Positions 20,855-32,384 of a stretch of DNA of 64,000 nucleotides are shown here, piece by piece. Source of the DNA: Saccopteryx bilineata (Eukaryota; Chordata; Mammalia; Chiroptera; Emballonuridae); the NCBI RefSeq assembly GCF_036850765.1, contig NC_089493.1, forward strand, positions 194,078,706-194,142,705. Reading direction: 5' to 3'. The stretch's first letter is position 1. Each line of letters begins with the position of its first letter. The notes under the pieces are model-generated. The model saw only the letters and a program-made list of their open reading frames with translations. It made no database searches and had not been told where the DNA came from. The translations under genes were made by a program, and so were the position numbers.

Positions 20855-21257
20855 GCCCTGGCCGGTTGGCTCAGTGGTAGAGCGTCGGCCTGGCGTGCAG
20901 AAGTCCGGGGTTCGATTCCCAGCCAGGGCACACAGGAGAAGCGCCCATCTGCTTCTCCACCCCTCCCCCTCTCCTTCCTCTCTGTCTCTCTCTTCCCCTC
21001 CCGCAGCCGAGGCTCCATTGGAGCAAAGATGGCCCAGGCACTGGGGATGGCTCCTTGGCCTCTGCCCCAGGCGCTAGAGTGGCTCTGGTCGTGGCAGAGC
21101 GACGCCCCGGAGGGGCAGAGCATTGCCCCCTGGTGGGCAGAGCGTCACCCCTGGTGGGCGTGCTGGGTGGATCCCGGTCAGGCGCATGCGGGAGTCTGTC
21201 TGACTGTCTCTCCCTGTTTCCAGTTTCAGAAAAATCCAAAAAAAAAAAAAAAAAAAA
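20855..21257 (+). mobile_element. Family A SINE copy 5
   Basis: Full-length, intact Pol III boxes, poly-A of about 20. A 10-bp target duplication aaagcaatta is found at 20844-20853 and 21258-21267. Duplicated form of the cccctggtgggcagagcgtc segment. Confidence 0.95.
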
Positions 21258-21390
21258 AAAGCAATTACATATATTATATATTGTATATATATATTTAAAT
21301 TATGTATATGATATTAGTCATGTAATTGTGTGCTTTAGGGTTCCAGCATGGCTGCATGGATGGAGGGGGTTCTTATGTCTCAGAATTTGT

Positions 21391-21417
21391 TCTCTCTCTC
21401 TCTCTCTCTCTCTCTCT
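21391..21417. repeat. (CT)n microsatellite
   Basis: Short pure CT tract. Confidence 0.93.
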
Positions 21418-22244
21418 AGGCAGGCCTACACTATGCAGCCAACAGTGGCCCCAGGCATGCATTTTATGGACTAGTAACACGAGCGTACAGCACCTGCCAA
21501 CATCCACGAATCCATCCTGGGGAAGAACAGGGACTGACCCTGCTTGGGAATGGTCTCAGCCGGGACCCACCCTGGTGTCAAAGCAGGCTCGGGTCTCATC
21601 TCTAACGTGGGTCTACCCCCTCCCTGTGATATAGGGAGAGCGTATATAATTCATCTTCCAAACTGGGATTCTCTGAGGAGCGCAATAGGCTGTGTTCATG
21701 ATTAAGCCAGGACAACAGGCATAGACCAGACTGAGCCGTGCGACCTGGGTGCATGGTGACCCTCCCAGTGCTGAACGAGGGGGCGTCAGGAAAATCGGAG
21801 AACAGCAGCTGCCACGCCCAACATTTTTAAATTTAAAAGGACCTCCGTGGATTTGTTTAGAAAACAGCATTCTGCTCCAACACGCAGAGCGTCTGAAAAC
21901 ATTCTTCCTGCAGCCTTGACTGAGCCAGCGATTTTCCCCGCAAGTGTCTTTGGGTGATTTAGGCAACTGTTGACCTGCTTTTATGATTCCTGCATTCAGC
22001 CTTGAGTGTCCCTTTGTCGCTAGTGCCCACAGACTCCAGCATCTCCCAGTTTGGGGACAGTCCCTGCATCAGCACATCCCCCCCCTGACAGAGCTCCGTG
22101 CTTCCCTGCCAAGCAGTCCTGGTGACAGATTTGGAGGGGAATGTTCCAGCATCTTTCCGGAGATGCTGGGAGATGGGGGCGGCACTTCCAGAGCCCCCCC
22201 CCCACACACACACACGCTTCTTTTCCGCCTTCCTCGAGAACCAC
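21418..22244. other. Single-copy sequence, no gene recognised
   Basis: About 830 bp, including a C-rich/CA patch at 22194-22215. No exon or RNA gene could be supported. Confidence 0.45.
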
Positions 22245-22400
22245 CGGAGTTAGGAGCACAGGCTTTGAGTTCCCGCCAGCTGGTGTTTGACGGTCTCAGG
22301 ATATCGTGCCTAACAAGTCACCAGCCTCATCAAGTGTCAGATGCCTCATCTGTAGGACGGGAAACGGCACCAGACGCCTTTTCAAAGTGTCTGGCGCAGA
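22245..22400 (+). mobile_element. MIR SINE fragment
   Basis: Diverged MIR order: ttaggagcacaggctttgag, gtgcctaacaagtcaccagc, atgcctcatctgtaggacgg gaaacggc. Confidence 0.5.
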
Positions 22401-22907
22401 GTCAGGACTCAGGTCATGGCGGCTGGCGTTGCCCCCCTGACTAGCGCACCCCGGGATGTGAACTTTCCAGGGCAGCTCTCGCTGCGCTGGCCACAGACAC
22501 TTACTCTGCCTTTTCCAGCAATTATCTGTGCTCTGAATCTCCCCTGCTTTACCAACGGCTCCTGCCAGTCTCGTTCTCCCCATCTGTTCCGGGTAACCGG
22601 AGTCACCAAGGGCGTCTCCCCGCCCGCGCCATTTCCGATTCTGCCTCTCGACCCGTGAACTCCCTGCAATGCTTGCTACAGACACCAGCCGTGGACTGGG
22701 GAAGGGGTGACACACGTGCCCTTCACAGGGACTCCTGAGCTCTGTCCTGCATGTCTCTGGACATCTTCTTTCTGCGTCTAAGCTGTCTCCTGGGTGTCGC
22801 CTCATTGATCCATGTGACTGCGTCCCCTAAGCTACCGCTCTGAATCCTCTCTTCACTCCTGTTGGTCTTGACTCCCTCATCAATTTCTTTCTTTTCCCTG
22901 GTGTAAA
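22401..22907. other. GC-rich single-copy sequence, no gene recognised
   Basis: Frames such as 22296-22805 (minus, 169 residues) overlap open frames on the plus strand and carry no domain. Confidence 0.4.
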
Positions 22908-22923
22908 AACAGCGAAAGCTAAT

Positions 22924-23249
22924 CCTGACCAGGCGGTGGCGCAGTGGATAGAGTGTTGGACTGGGATGTGGAAGGACCCAGGTTCGAGACCCCGAGGTCG
23001 CCAGCTTGAGCGCGGGCTCATCTGGCTTGAGCAAAGCTCACCAGCTTGGACCCAAGGTCGCTGGCTCGAGCAAGGGGTCACTCGCTCTGCTGAAGGCCTG
23101 CGGTCAAGGCACATATGAGAAATCAATCGATGAACAACTAAGGTGTCGCAACGATAAACTGATGATCGATGCTTCTCATCTCTCTCCGTTCCTGTCTGTC
23201 TGTCCCTCTCTCTGACTCTCTGTCTCTGTAAACAATAAATAAATAAACA
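22924..23249 (+). mobile_element. Family B SINE copy 2
   Basis: Full-length: tgaccaggcggtggcgcagt, ggatagagtgttggactggg, B box ggttcgagacc, caccagcttggacccaaggt, caaggcacatatgagaaatc, CT-rich segment and an AATAAA-rich tail. Target duplication of 15 bp with two mismatches, aacagcgaaagctaa (22908-22922) and aacagcaatagctaa (23250-23264). The B box is better preserved than in copy 1. Confidence 0.95.
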
Positions 23250-23264
23250 AACAGCAATAGCTAA

Positions 23265-23554
23265 GGTACTCTGCATCAGGCACTGGGCTACATGTGTTAT
23301 CCAGTTCTAACAGCAACGTGGGGCCGCTTCTTTGATTACGTCATTCTGCTGTGTGGAGACGGAGCCCAGGGAGGAAAGGCAGTGTGGCAGGTTCTGAGAT
23401 CCTGTGGGATGCAGCCACGCGCGGCTGCCCCAGGGCCCACACGCTAACCTTCCCGGACTAACCCCTACTGCAGGTAGCACACACGCGCGAGTGACAGCTG
23501 ACCTGTCGGTAACGGCGTCGTGTCAGAACCTATGGTACAAGGCATTGCCCTCCC
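23265..23554. other. Single-copy sequence, no gene recognised
   Basis: Contains acagcaatagctaaggtact ctgcatcaggcactgggcta, which may be a short MIR-like tail. Nothing else was recognised. Confidence 0.4.
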
Positions 23555-23962
23555 TTTCTTTCTTTTTTTTTTTGTTTTGTTTTTTTGTGGGTTTTTTTTG
23601 TATTTTTTCTGAAGCTGGAAACAGGGAGAGACAGTCAGACAGACTCCCACATGCGCCCGACCGGGATCCACTCAGTATGCCCACCAGGGGCGACGCTCTG
23701 CCCACCAGGGGGAGATGCTCTGCCGCAACCAGAGCCACTCTAGCGCCTGGGGCAGAGGCCAAGGAGCCATCCCCAGTGCCTGGGCCAACTTTGCTCCAAT
23801 GGAGCCTTGGCTGCGGGAGGGGAAGAAAGAGACAGAGAGGAAGGAGAGGGGGAGGGGTGGAGAAGCAGATGGGCGCTTCTCCTGTGTGCCCTGGCCGGGA
23901 ATCAAACCCGGGACTCCTGCACACCAGGCCGACGCTCTACCACTAAGGCTACTGGCCAGGGC
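23555..23962 (-). mobile_element. Family A SINE copy 6, intermediate subtype
   Basis: Minus-strand copy with an expanded T/G-rich tail complement at left (23561-23609). The duplicated ccaccagggg segment is present, but about 20 bp (the cctccggggcgtcgctctgc part) is missing. It has ggccaactttgctcc, a character of the older copies, with the younger gcctggggcagagg. No clear target duplication was found. Confidence 0.93.
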
Positions 23963-24655
23963 CAACACATGTGTCTTTCATATGAGAACAAGAACCCTGG
24001 GAGCAGACCTGAAGCACCGGGGCACCTAGAGAGTGGCCCCAGACTCAGAGGGGGGCGGCTCCTCGCCCGCACCTCCCAACCGCTGGGCCCACCGCTCCCG
24101 GGGGGAGGGGGCATGGCCTCAGCACAGGTCTGGGGCTGTGTGACCCAGGTGGCCACGCTCAGAGCTCCTGTGCGCAGAGGAGAGGTGCGCAGTGCGCGCG
24201 TCGCCTGCAGTCCCTGGCCACCCTGTTCCCCGCAGCATCTGCGAAGCTCGTGCAGCTCCCTATAGCCCGCTGACTGTCCTGCTGGGAGTCTCACTCTCAC
24301 GGAACGTCCCAGGCTTCACGAAGGCCAAGCTCGAGTAAGGGAAGTGCTGAACGCCCAGAGAGGCCCTGCTTTCCTCGCCGACTGGAACTCGCTTCCAGCG
24401 CAGAGGGAGGCATGGTGGGCTGAGAACCAGGAACCGCCCTGCCTGAGCCAACCACACCGAAGAGGAGGAGACGGGTAGCCTAGAGCTTCCCCTTCTTTCA
24501 GCCCTTCCTTCCTCACCACTGAGCCCAAGACGGAGAGTGCCCAACGCCGGGCCCAGCTCAGGGAGTGACCCGCCCCCCAGACGACTGAGTTACTTGGCGA
24601 GGTGTGGCACTCCCGGCCTTCTGGGAAGGACGGGCATACCTGCTCACCTGATCCC
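23963..24655. other. GC-rich single-copy sequence, no gene recognised
   Basis: About 690 bp. CpGs are scattered (gtgcgcagtgcgcgcgtcgc near 24187) but not dense enough to call an island. Frames on both strands without domains. Confidence 0.4.
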
Positions 24656-24815
24656 CCGTGTGGCCAGTGCCCGCGCATGCCCAGTACGAGGGGGCACACC
24701 CGCTCACCTGATCCCCCGGTGTGGCCAGTGCCCGCGCATGCCCAGTACGAGGGGGCACACCCGCTCACCTGATCCCCCGGTGTGGCCAGTGCCCGCGCAT
24801 GCCCAGTACGAAGGA
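24640..24815. repeat. Tandem repeat, about 61-bp unit, just under 3 copies
   Basis: The unit gtgtggccagtgcccgcgca tgcccagtacga..cacccgctcacctgatccccc begins near 24659, 24719 and 24780. The copies are almost identical, so the amplification is recent. Confidence 0.93.
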
Positions 24816-25605
24816 CTGCAGAGCCTGTGCGTCGTGCTCAGGACTCCGAGCTCAGCAGATCCGAGCCCTGGTGCTCTCAAACTGCCAAAGAGGGTCTTGG
24901 GGACCCCCTGCCCCTTCCGCTATAAAATCGGAACCCTGCCACCGACCTCTCAAGGGTGCTTGAGCGCTCACGACCGGTGATCGGAACAAAAGCCCAGGCG
25001 CAGGACCTGGGATGGTGCCGGTGCTCGGAGAAGGCCCAGCAAATTGGAGCGTGTGTCTGATGTTCATGAAGGAAAGGAATTCTATGGAAGAGCAAATTGC
25101 TCTTCATGAGTTTGCCGATAGCGGTAACAGTGTGTGTGCGTGTGAGGCGACGAGGAGACAAAAACGACCCGAAGGGTGTCATCCCCGGCTTTTGAATCCT
25201 CAGGTGAAATCGAATTTGGCTCCTTTCAGCCCTCCCTCCCGAGCGAGCGAGCAAGGACTGAAAGCCCGGGCAGACGCCTGAGCTGAGGACGCCCGGCCTC
25301 TCCCATTGTGGGCGCTGATTTGTCATTCATCGCAGCGACAGACATCTGCTCTGCGAGTTCCTGGAGGTGACGAGGGAAAGGCAGCTGCTCTGAATTGATC
25401 TCCACGGGGAAAGGGCTGCAAGGTGGCCGAGTGCGACAGCAAGGGGGTTGGCTGCTTGTCCCCTGCTGGGCTGGCACCCTGGTGGGGACCGTGGTACTCG
25501 GTCCTGCCCCCAGAATCTCCTGCTCAGCCCCCCACCTGCACCCCGGCACCCGCTTTCTGCCTGAGGACTGGCGCTTGCCACGTAGCCCTGGTAAATAAGT
25601 GAAGG
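24816..25605. other. Single-copy sequence, no gene recognised
   Basis: About 790 bp. The frame at 24877-25326 (minus) has no domain. 25100-25260 has features of ordinary single-copy mammalian DNA with nothing diagnostic. Confidence 0.4.
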
Positions 25606-25998
25606 TTCTAGGCTGAGTTGTGCTCCCTCCCAAATTCCTGCGTTGGAGTCCTAACCCCCAGTACCGCGGAGTGTGACTGCATCTAAAGACAATGTCTTTA
25701 AAGAGGTGGGTAAGGTGGAATGAGATCACTGCGGAGAGAACTCAGCTGATCCACCGGTGTCTCGTGAGAAGAGGAGATTGGGACACACATACGCAAGGGA
25801 CGACCATGTGAGGACCGAGGGAGAGGACATTTGTCGTCTACAAGCCAAAGAGAGAGGTCTCGGGAGAAACCAACCCTGCTGACACCATGACCTTGGACAT
25901 CTAGCCTCCAGAACTGTGGGAGAATATACATTTCTTTTGTAGCAGCCCACCCAGTCCGTGGCACTTGGTCATGGCAGCCCTGGAAGACGAATACCATT
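25606..25998 (+). mobile_element. MLT1-like LTR (ERVL-MaLR), old
   Basis: Whole-length order of the MLT1 type LTR: ctgagttgtgctccctccca aattcc, ggagtcctaacccccagtac, ggtggaatgagatcac, gaccatgtgaggaccgaggg, tctacaagccaaagagagag, ctgctgacaccatgaccttg gacatctagcctccagaact gtgggag, cagcccacccagtccgtggc. The family is an ancient non-coding LTR. The match is from memory of the consensus; subfamily not assigned. Confidence 0.78.
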
Positions 25999-26099
25999 AT
26001 CCGCTCTCCCACTCCTCAAGTCCTGTATGAAGAGTGTGTGTGAGCTTCTTACAAGAACTGGGATTGTATCAGGAGCAGCTGCCCTTTCGTCGGACTCTG

Positions 26100-26275
26100 C
26101 CCTGTGCCCCCTGCCAAGCCACTGCCTTCCCTGTGTTATCTGACCCTTGCCTGTAACCCCGTTCCCACAGCACCGACGAAGAGACTGAGGGTCAGAAGGG
26201 AACCGGGCTTGCCTATGGCCTCACAAAAAAGGAAAGGCAGAGGTTGGTTTTGAACTGGGGAATGCCTGCCCCCCC
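26100..26275 (-). mobile_element. MIR SINE fragment
   Basis: Minus-strand order: aaccccgttcccacag, gacgaagagactgagggtca, cttgcctatggcctcac, gaggttggttttgaactggg. Confidence 0.55.
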
Positions 26276-26934
26276 CCTTCCACCACCCAGGCGTGCTGGG
26301 CCTGCTGCTCCCGGGGGGATGGAGGTGGGGACAGAGGGGAGGCTTTGACAAGCGCCTCTCGTGCTCCACCATCACTGCCCACGCTGGTCTGACTCCAGGG
26401 CCTGCCCTTGCCACCCTGCCCTGCTCACATCCTGTGACCTTGTCTTGCATTTGCCCTGTTGCTCTGTCTTCTGGGGGCCCCCGCTGATGCCCCGCTGGCC
26501 TCCCATGTCAGGAGGGGGGGTTGCTGAAATCGCTCTGAGGGCCCAGGGGCAACCTTCTGGTGGGCACGGGGTTTTCTTCTCCTGAAGGACGCAAGGGATT
26601 CTGAGCAGTGTGGCCTTTAAGAAAAAGGGGTGCAAACAGAGGGCTGGGGAGGGCGCGCTGGGAGCCATGGCCACCAGGGCTTCTCCTGACAGTTGAAAGG
26701 CTGTTTGTCTTCGGTGATTCGGATCCAGCTTGCTGAGAGGGTAGAACTGTCAGGTCGATTCACAGGGTGGTGTGCATCCCAGCGGCACTTTGTGTGGCTT
26801 TGCGAATAACTCCTTCCTTCCCCACCTCCCCTGCTGAGCCATGAGCTGTCCAGGGAGGACAGGCTCCATCCAGGTCCGCCCAGCACAGAGGGGACTCAGC
26901 ACAGCCGTTCCAAGCTGGCCCCCTGGAGTGAGAC
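26276..26934. other. Single-copy sequence, no gene recognised
   Basis: About 660 bp with C- and G-homopolymer runs (26271-26278, 26513-26520). No feature supported. Confidence 0.4.
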
Positions 26935-27100
26935 AGGCAGGATGGAAGTCCAGCTTCCCTGCTGACAAGCTGTGTGACCTCAGGCATGTTCCTTGACCTC
27001 TCTGTGCCTCTCTTCCTTCTGTCAAGAGAAGATGTGATAATACCCACTTCACAGTGTTTTCCTGAGAACGAAATGAGCCGACACAAAGGGTTTCGGAAGA
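26935..27100 (+). mobile_element. MIR SINE
   Basis: gctgacaagctgtgtgacct caggcatgttccttgacctc tctgtgcctctcttccttct, then gataatacccacttcacagt gttttcctgagaacgaaatg. A clear MIR order. Confidence 0.8.
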
Positions 27101-27271
27101 ACGTCAGGCGAAGAGGAAGACACGCAGTGAACTAGTGATATATCAGCAGGTACCGTCCCTGCTGCCGATGGCTCCCTGGTCAAGCCTCTCCTGAAGCTAT
27201 CCCCGTTTCTGCGTATTTTTCAGTCGTAGGAGCCAATATGTCACTTTATTTTTAAGTCAGAGTGAGTGTTT

Positions 27272-27490
27272 TTAAAATTTTACTTATTGAGTTTTAGAGA
27301 GAGGAGAGAGAGAGAGAGAGGGAGAGAGAGAGAGAGGGAGAGAGAGAGAAAGAGGAGGGAGAAGCAGGAAGCATCAACTCATAGTAGTTGCTTTCTGTGT
27401 GTGTCTTGACTGGGCAAGCCCAGGGTTTTGAACCAGTGACCTCAGCGTTCCATGTCAATGTTTTATCCACTTCGCCACCACAGGTCAGGC
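27272..27490 (-). mobile_element. Family C SINE copy 3
   Basis: Minus-strand copy: tttacttattgagttttaga, long GA tract (27297-27360), gaagcaggaagcatcaactc, ttgactgggcaagcccaggg, cacttcgccaccacaggtca. A perfect 14-bp target duplication cagagtgagtgttt lies at 27258-27271 and 27491-27504. Confidence 0.94.
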
Positions 27491-27504
27491 CAGAGTGAGT
27501 GTTT

Positions 27505-28856
27505 CTACTGCTAATGCACTGAGCCAAAAGCATCAAAGCCGATGACGGATGGAAGCAGATGGCTATATCGATATAGGTTCTGGGTTCTTCTGGGCTCAGA
27601 CTGGAGCACTGGGCCCACCTGTGGTTTCTGTCAGTGGAAGCACCGTGTCTGGTGTGGACATCAGGGATGTGGCCCTCCACCACGACCACTGACTCGGTCT
27701 TTGCCAGACCCTGGCCTTTCACACGACTCGCCTCCCCTCATCTGAAGCTTCTCGCTCCCAACCCCGCCCCAAGGGGGGACCACAAATGCATAACCTCACA
27801 ATCCTCAGACACCCCATGTTCCTCACCCGACCCTCAGCCTGATGGCCGATAGACAGACCCCCCACCATGGAGGGCGCACCGTCACCCGCAGGTCCACTCC
27901 TGCCGGATGCGCTGGGTAATCTTATTTTAGATGATTTCTCCAACTCATACACCACCCTGAATTCAAATGTTCTCATCAGAGCCTTGGACTCTGCTGAGCC
28001 CATAAATGCTCCCCAGGGCTTTGGAGTTTGGGAGGACTCCAGAAAGCAGGGAGGCCGCCTGTGGAACTGCTTCCGATAGTCTGGACTCTCAAGCGACTGG
28101 TGGTGCAGCCGAGGTCAGAAACAAGCCCACGGACCTGCTTTCAGAGCACGGGGTAGGGGGGGACAGCTGAGACCACCCCCTGCAGCTGCCACACCGGGCG
28201 AGACATCCCCGTAAACCACGGGAACTCTCTCCGGAAAAGACATCGGGAGGAGGCTCCCGCAATAACTGCCCGGATCCATCAGCCCAGAGCTATGACTGCG
28301 AACACGGACAGTGCCCTTGGCAAGTGTCCCGGGGTGCCTGGCAGCCCCCCACACACCCGGAGCAGCCAGAAGGCTGGAGCTCTTGACAAGCTTTCCCCCT
28401 TACAAGATAATAAGCGAGGTCATGTTTGAGGTCTAACCCACTTGACATTTTAATGTTCTTCTAATGTGCTTTTTGATGTGTGCAGATGAGGTGTAGGGTG
28501 GGTACAAGTTGCTATTTATATCGTCCTGGCAAATAGCTCCCATCAGTCTCAGCTCCTCCATTCACTCGGGCGCCCTGAAGACTGTCAGAACTTCAAGTTT
28601 TAACTCCCTTGCAGCTTATTGTTCCTGTAGTTTTAAAGAACAAGGGAAGGATGACCCCTAACGTCTCCCCCCCGTGGCGAAAGGACAGGGCAGTTAATAT
28701 TAGAATTCCTGACTTTGGAGAGGAAAGACCTGCTGTTTAACACCTATAGCTTAGCCTTAGAGCCAGATCCACAAAAAGTAAAATGATGAATGTCATGTTC
28801 TTAACACAGAGGCTGACCTAGGGCCACACTCCAGAAATGACAGTTACTACCTTTAG
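27505..28856. other. About 1.3 kb of single-copy sequence
   Basis: No gene recognised. 28400-28640 is moderately AT-rich with no repeat signature (ttgctatttatatcgtcctg, aacttcaagttttaactccc) and could be a conserved non-coding segment. Nothing in the sequence alone proves that. Confidence 0.4.
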
Positions 28857-30560
28857 ATGTTAATATCTTTGTCATCATCACCATGGCTGTCAACCCCATC
28901 ATCTCTACCACCACCATCGTCATCATCATCATCATTATGGCTATCAATCCCTTCGTCTCCACCACCACCATCGTCATCATCATCACCATGGCTGTCAACC
29001 CCATCATCTCCACCACCATTGTCATCATCATCATCATTGTCATCATCATGGCTGTCAACCCCATCACCTCCACCACCACCATCATCATCATCATCACCAT
29101 AGCTGTCAAACTTATCACCTTCACCACTACCATCATCATCATCAGTGTCATCACCATGGCTATCAACCCCATCATCTCCACCACCACCATCATCATCATC
29201 ATCATTGTCATCATCATGGCTGTCAACCTCATTACCTCCACTACCATTATCATCATCATCACCATGGCTGTCAACCCCATCACCTCCACCACCATCGTCA
29301 TCATCATCATCATTGTCATCATCATGGCTGTCAACCCCATCACCTCCACCACCACCATCATCATCATCAGTGTCATCACCATGGCTGTCAACCCCATCAT
29401 CTTCACCACCATTATCATCATCATCATCATCAGTGTCATCACAACGGCTATCAACCCCATCATCTCACCACCATCGTCATCATCATCACCATGGCTGTCA
29501 ACCCCATCATCTCACCACCATCGTCATCATCATCATCATTGTCATCATCATGGCTGTCAACCCCATCATCTCCACCACATCGTCATCATCATCATCATTG
29601 TCATCATCATGGCTGTCAACCCTATCACCTCCACCACCACCATCATCATTATCATCACCATAGCTGTCAAACTTATCACCTTCACCACCACCATCATCAT
29701 CATCAGTGTCATCACCATGGCTATCAACCCCATCATCTCCACCACCACCATCATCATCTTCATCATTGTCATCATCATGGCTGTCAACCTCATTACCTCC
29801 ACTACCATTATCATCATCATCACCATGGCTGTCAACCCCATCACCTCCACCACCATTGTCATCATCATCATCAGTGTCATCATCATGGCTGTCAACCCTA
29901 TCACCTCCACCACTACCATCATCATCATCAGTGTCATCACCATGGCTATCAACCCCATCATCTCCACCACCACCATCATCATCTTCATCATTGTCATCAT
30001 CATGGCTGTCAACCTCATTACCTCCACTACCATTATCATCATCATCACCATGGCTGTCAACCCCATCACCTCCACCACCATTGTCATCATTATCACCATG
30101 GCTGTCAAACTCATCACCTCCACCACCATCATCATCATCATCATCATCATCAGTGTCATCACCATGGCTATCAACCCCATCACCTCCACCACCATCGTCA
30201 TCATCATCATCAGTGTCATCATCATGGCTGTCAACCCTATCACCTCCACCACCACCATCATCATCATCAGTGTCATCATCATGGCTGTCAACCCCATTAT
30301 CTCCACCACCACTGTCATCATCATCACCATGGCTGTCAACCCCATCGCCTCCACCACCATTGTCATCATCATCACCATGGCTGTCAACCCCATCACCTCC
30401 ACCACCATTGTCATCATCATCACCATGGCTGTCAACCCCATTACCTCCACCACCATCATCATCGTCATCACCATGGCTGTCAATCCCATCACTTTCACCA
30501 CCATCATCGTCATCATTATCACCATCACCATCATTTCACAACCACCACAACCATCACCGT
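28857..30560. repeat. CAT/CAC trinucleotide-based compound minisatellite, about 1.7 kb
   Basis: Imperfect array whose modules alternate a linker (atggctgtcaaccccatcac or atggctatcaaccccatcat) with ctccaccaccaccatc and (atc)n. Larger blocks are duplicated: the cctcattacctccac module at 29227, 29788 and 30013 is spaced 561 and 225 bp, and an agctgtcaaacttatcacct module recurs at 29101 and 29662, also 561 bp apart. All spacings are multiples of three, so frames stay open (587 residues at 28883-30646, plus shadows in other frames). The translations are only I/T/V/N, H-P or S-P repeats and are not a gene. Confidence 0.97.
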
Positions 30561-30569
30561 CATCATCAT

Positions 30570-30670
30570 TTTCCTGGCTCTTCCACTCACTCCTTTCACT
30601 ATGCCCTTGGGCAAGTCACCTTATCTCTGTGGATCTCATTTTCTGAGTGGGGCACCGTGAGACCTGGGCA
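30570..30670 (+). mobile_element. MIR SINE fragment abutting the CAT array
   Basis: ggctcttccactcactcctt, cccttgggcaagtcacctta tctctgtggatctcattttc is the MIR core order. The CAT array ends at its border. Confidence 0.6.
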
Positions 30671-30904
30671 CGCTCAGGGAGCTCAGTCCTATCTCTGCTT
30701 GCACTTCCTACAGTCAGCTTCTTGGCCTGTCCTTGTCTCTCCATCTCTGCATTTATTACTTCTCCAAGCCTCAGAGCCTGGGACAATCTGTCCCCCTGGA
30801 GTCAGTCCTATGCTCTAAGACTCAAGAAACCTGCCAAACTTGCCCATCACAAGCTCCGTACGTGGCCTTGAGCAAGTTTCCTGATCCACAAAATGAGACA
30901 ACTC

Positions 30905-31085
30905 TACCCGGTGGGTGGTTCTTAAATTGGACCAGAGACCATCAGCATGGTAAATATCAGGTGTGCTTGTTAGGAACCCACATTTCCGAGGCGCTGCCTA
31001 CACTAGTCACTCTCGTCGGGCCCTGGGACCTGCATTTTAACAAATGCCTCAGATGTGCTAGGTCCTCAGATGTAATAACCTCTCA
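30905..31085. mobile_element. MER5A-like ancient hAT MITE
   Basis: gtggttcttaaattggacca, gaccatcagcatggtaaata, gcttgttaggaacccacatt, ggacctgcattttaacaaat gcctcagatg follow the MER5A palindromic layout. Heavily diverged. Confidence 0.65.
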
Positions 31086-31269
31086 GGCTTCCTTTCAGCA
31101 CTGACAGTCTCTAGGAGGAGGGTCACATCTCTCAGTATCATTGCTCTACCCCAACAGCATGTCCTTGTACTGATCAAGGTAAAAAGGGTTGTCCATGGAG
31201 CCCACATACTCCTTAGCGACTCTAATCGCAGACACCTTCCAGGCAGTAACACTTAAGAGAATATGCTAG

Positions 31270-31665
31270 GCCCTGGCCGATTGGCTCAGCGGTGGAGCGT
31301 CGGCCTGGCGTGTGGGGGACCCGGGTTCGATTCCCGGCCAGGGCACATGGGAGAAGCACCCATTTGCTTCTCCACCCCCCCTCCTTCCTCTCTGTCTCTC
31401 TCTTCCCCTCCTGCAGCCGGGGCTCCATTGGAGCAAGGATGGCCTGGGCGCTGGGGATGGCTCCTTGGCCTCTGCCCCAGGTGCTGGAGTGGCTCTGGTC
31501 ATGGCAGAGCGGCGCCCCGGAGGGGCAGAGCGTCGCCCCCTGGTGGGCAGAGCATCGCCCCTGGTGGGCGTGCCGGGTGGATCCTGGTCCCGGTCGGGCG
31601 CATGCGGGAGTCTGTCTGACTGTCTCTCCCCATTTCCAGCTTCAGAAAAATACAAAAAAAAAAAG
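31270..31665 (+). mobile_element. Family A SINE copy 7
   Basis: Full-length. A 14-bp target duplication agagaatatgctag is found at 31256-31269 and 31666-31679. Duplicated form of the cccctggtgggcagagcatc segment, plus a private tcctggtccc insertion near 31584. Confidence 0.96.
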
Positions 31666-31791
31666 AGAGAATATGCTAGATCTCTGTTCTCCCTGCCAAA
31701 CCTCATGATGCTCATGTCTCTGGCTTGGAGTGGATGCTTCTAGCTACAGGCCGTGGAGACCTCCTAGACCCGGGAGCATGTTAGAAGTATA

Positions 31792-31866
31792 CCGCTCACA
31801 AACATTAGGGGATATTTCAGAATGAATATGAAGCGATAAAATATCCCCTAACTTTCGTGAGCAGTC
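31792..31866. mobile_element. Palindromic mariner-type MITE, about 75 bp
   Basis: The left arm ccgctcacaaacattagggg atattt is the near-perfect inverse of the right arm aaatatcccctaactttcgt gagcagtc. It is bordered by TA dinucleotides (31790-31791 and 31867-31868), as Tc1/mariner insertion requires. The whole element is close to one hairpin with a loop of about 25 bp. No coding capacity. Confidence 0.85.
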
Positions 31867-31884
31867 TATAGAACACCCAGAACG

Positions 31885-32215
31885 TCCAGTCAGGATGGAC
31901 ATGGCTCAGAACTCGCCAGCACTGCCATGCCACGGGATAGGCTAGATGTAAATGACTTCCTAAAAATATAAAATAGCATAACACAACCGAAGCCAAACAT
32001 AGCAATCACATCACTAAATACAGATGGCCTTAACTCACCCACTACAAGAAAAACATTTCCCAGAGATTGGTTAATCAAGTCAAACCCAATACTAGACTGT
32101 TTTTACCCGGTGTGGCCAAACAAAAAAAATCAATAAATAAGTCTACAAGGTAAAGGGAAAAAAAGCTATATACACCGTACATGAAAATAAAGCAGTATAT
32201 ATAAATGCAAGAATA
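31885..32215 (+). mobile_element. LINE-1 ORF2 5'-part fragment, diverged
   Basis: gcaatcacatcactaaatac agatggccttaactcaccca ctacaagaaaaac, cagagattggttaatcaagt caaacccaata and aagtctacaaggtaaaggga aaaaaagctatatacacc match the early endonuclease-to-RT portion of L1 ORF2 in order. Frame is broken. Confidence 0.6.
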
Positions 32216-32258
32216 TATATGCACACACACATTTATGCACATATAGGTGTATGTGTAT

Positions 32259-32384
32259 ACACAAGGGTAGGCAAAGGTAGGCTTACAGTTCAAATGGTGA
32301 ATAATACATTAATAAATACTAACACAAGAATAAACTCTGTTTCACATACTCACAACTGTAAGCCTACTTTTGTCCACCCCTGTG
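32259..32384. mobile_element. Mariner-type MITE, about 126 bp
   Basis: Inverted ends cacaagggtaggcaaaggta ggcttacagtt and aactgtaagcctacttttgt ccacccctgtg pair over about 30 bp. TA dinucleotides flank it (32257-32258 and 32385-32386). The interior (aataatacattaataaatac) is AT-rich with no frame. Confidence 0.88.

Noticed and set aside
28883..30646. 587-residue open frame and antisense Met/Val/Thr-rich frame (29566-30534)
   Set aside because: Direct product of a CAT/CAC trinucleotide array. Several frames are open at once, and there is no signal peptide, domain or flanking exon evidence.
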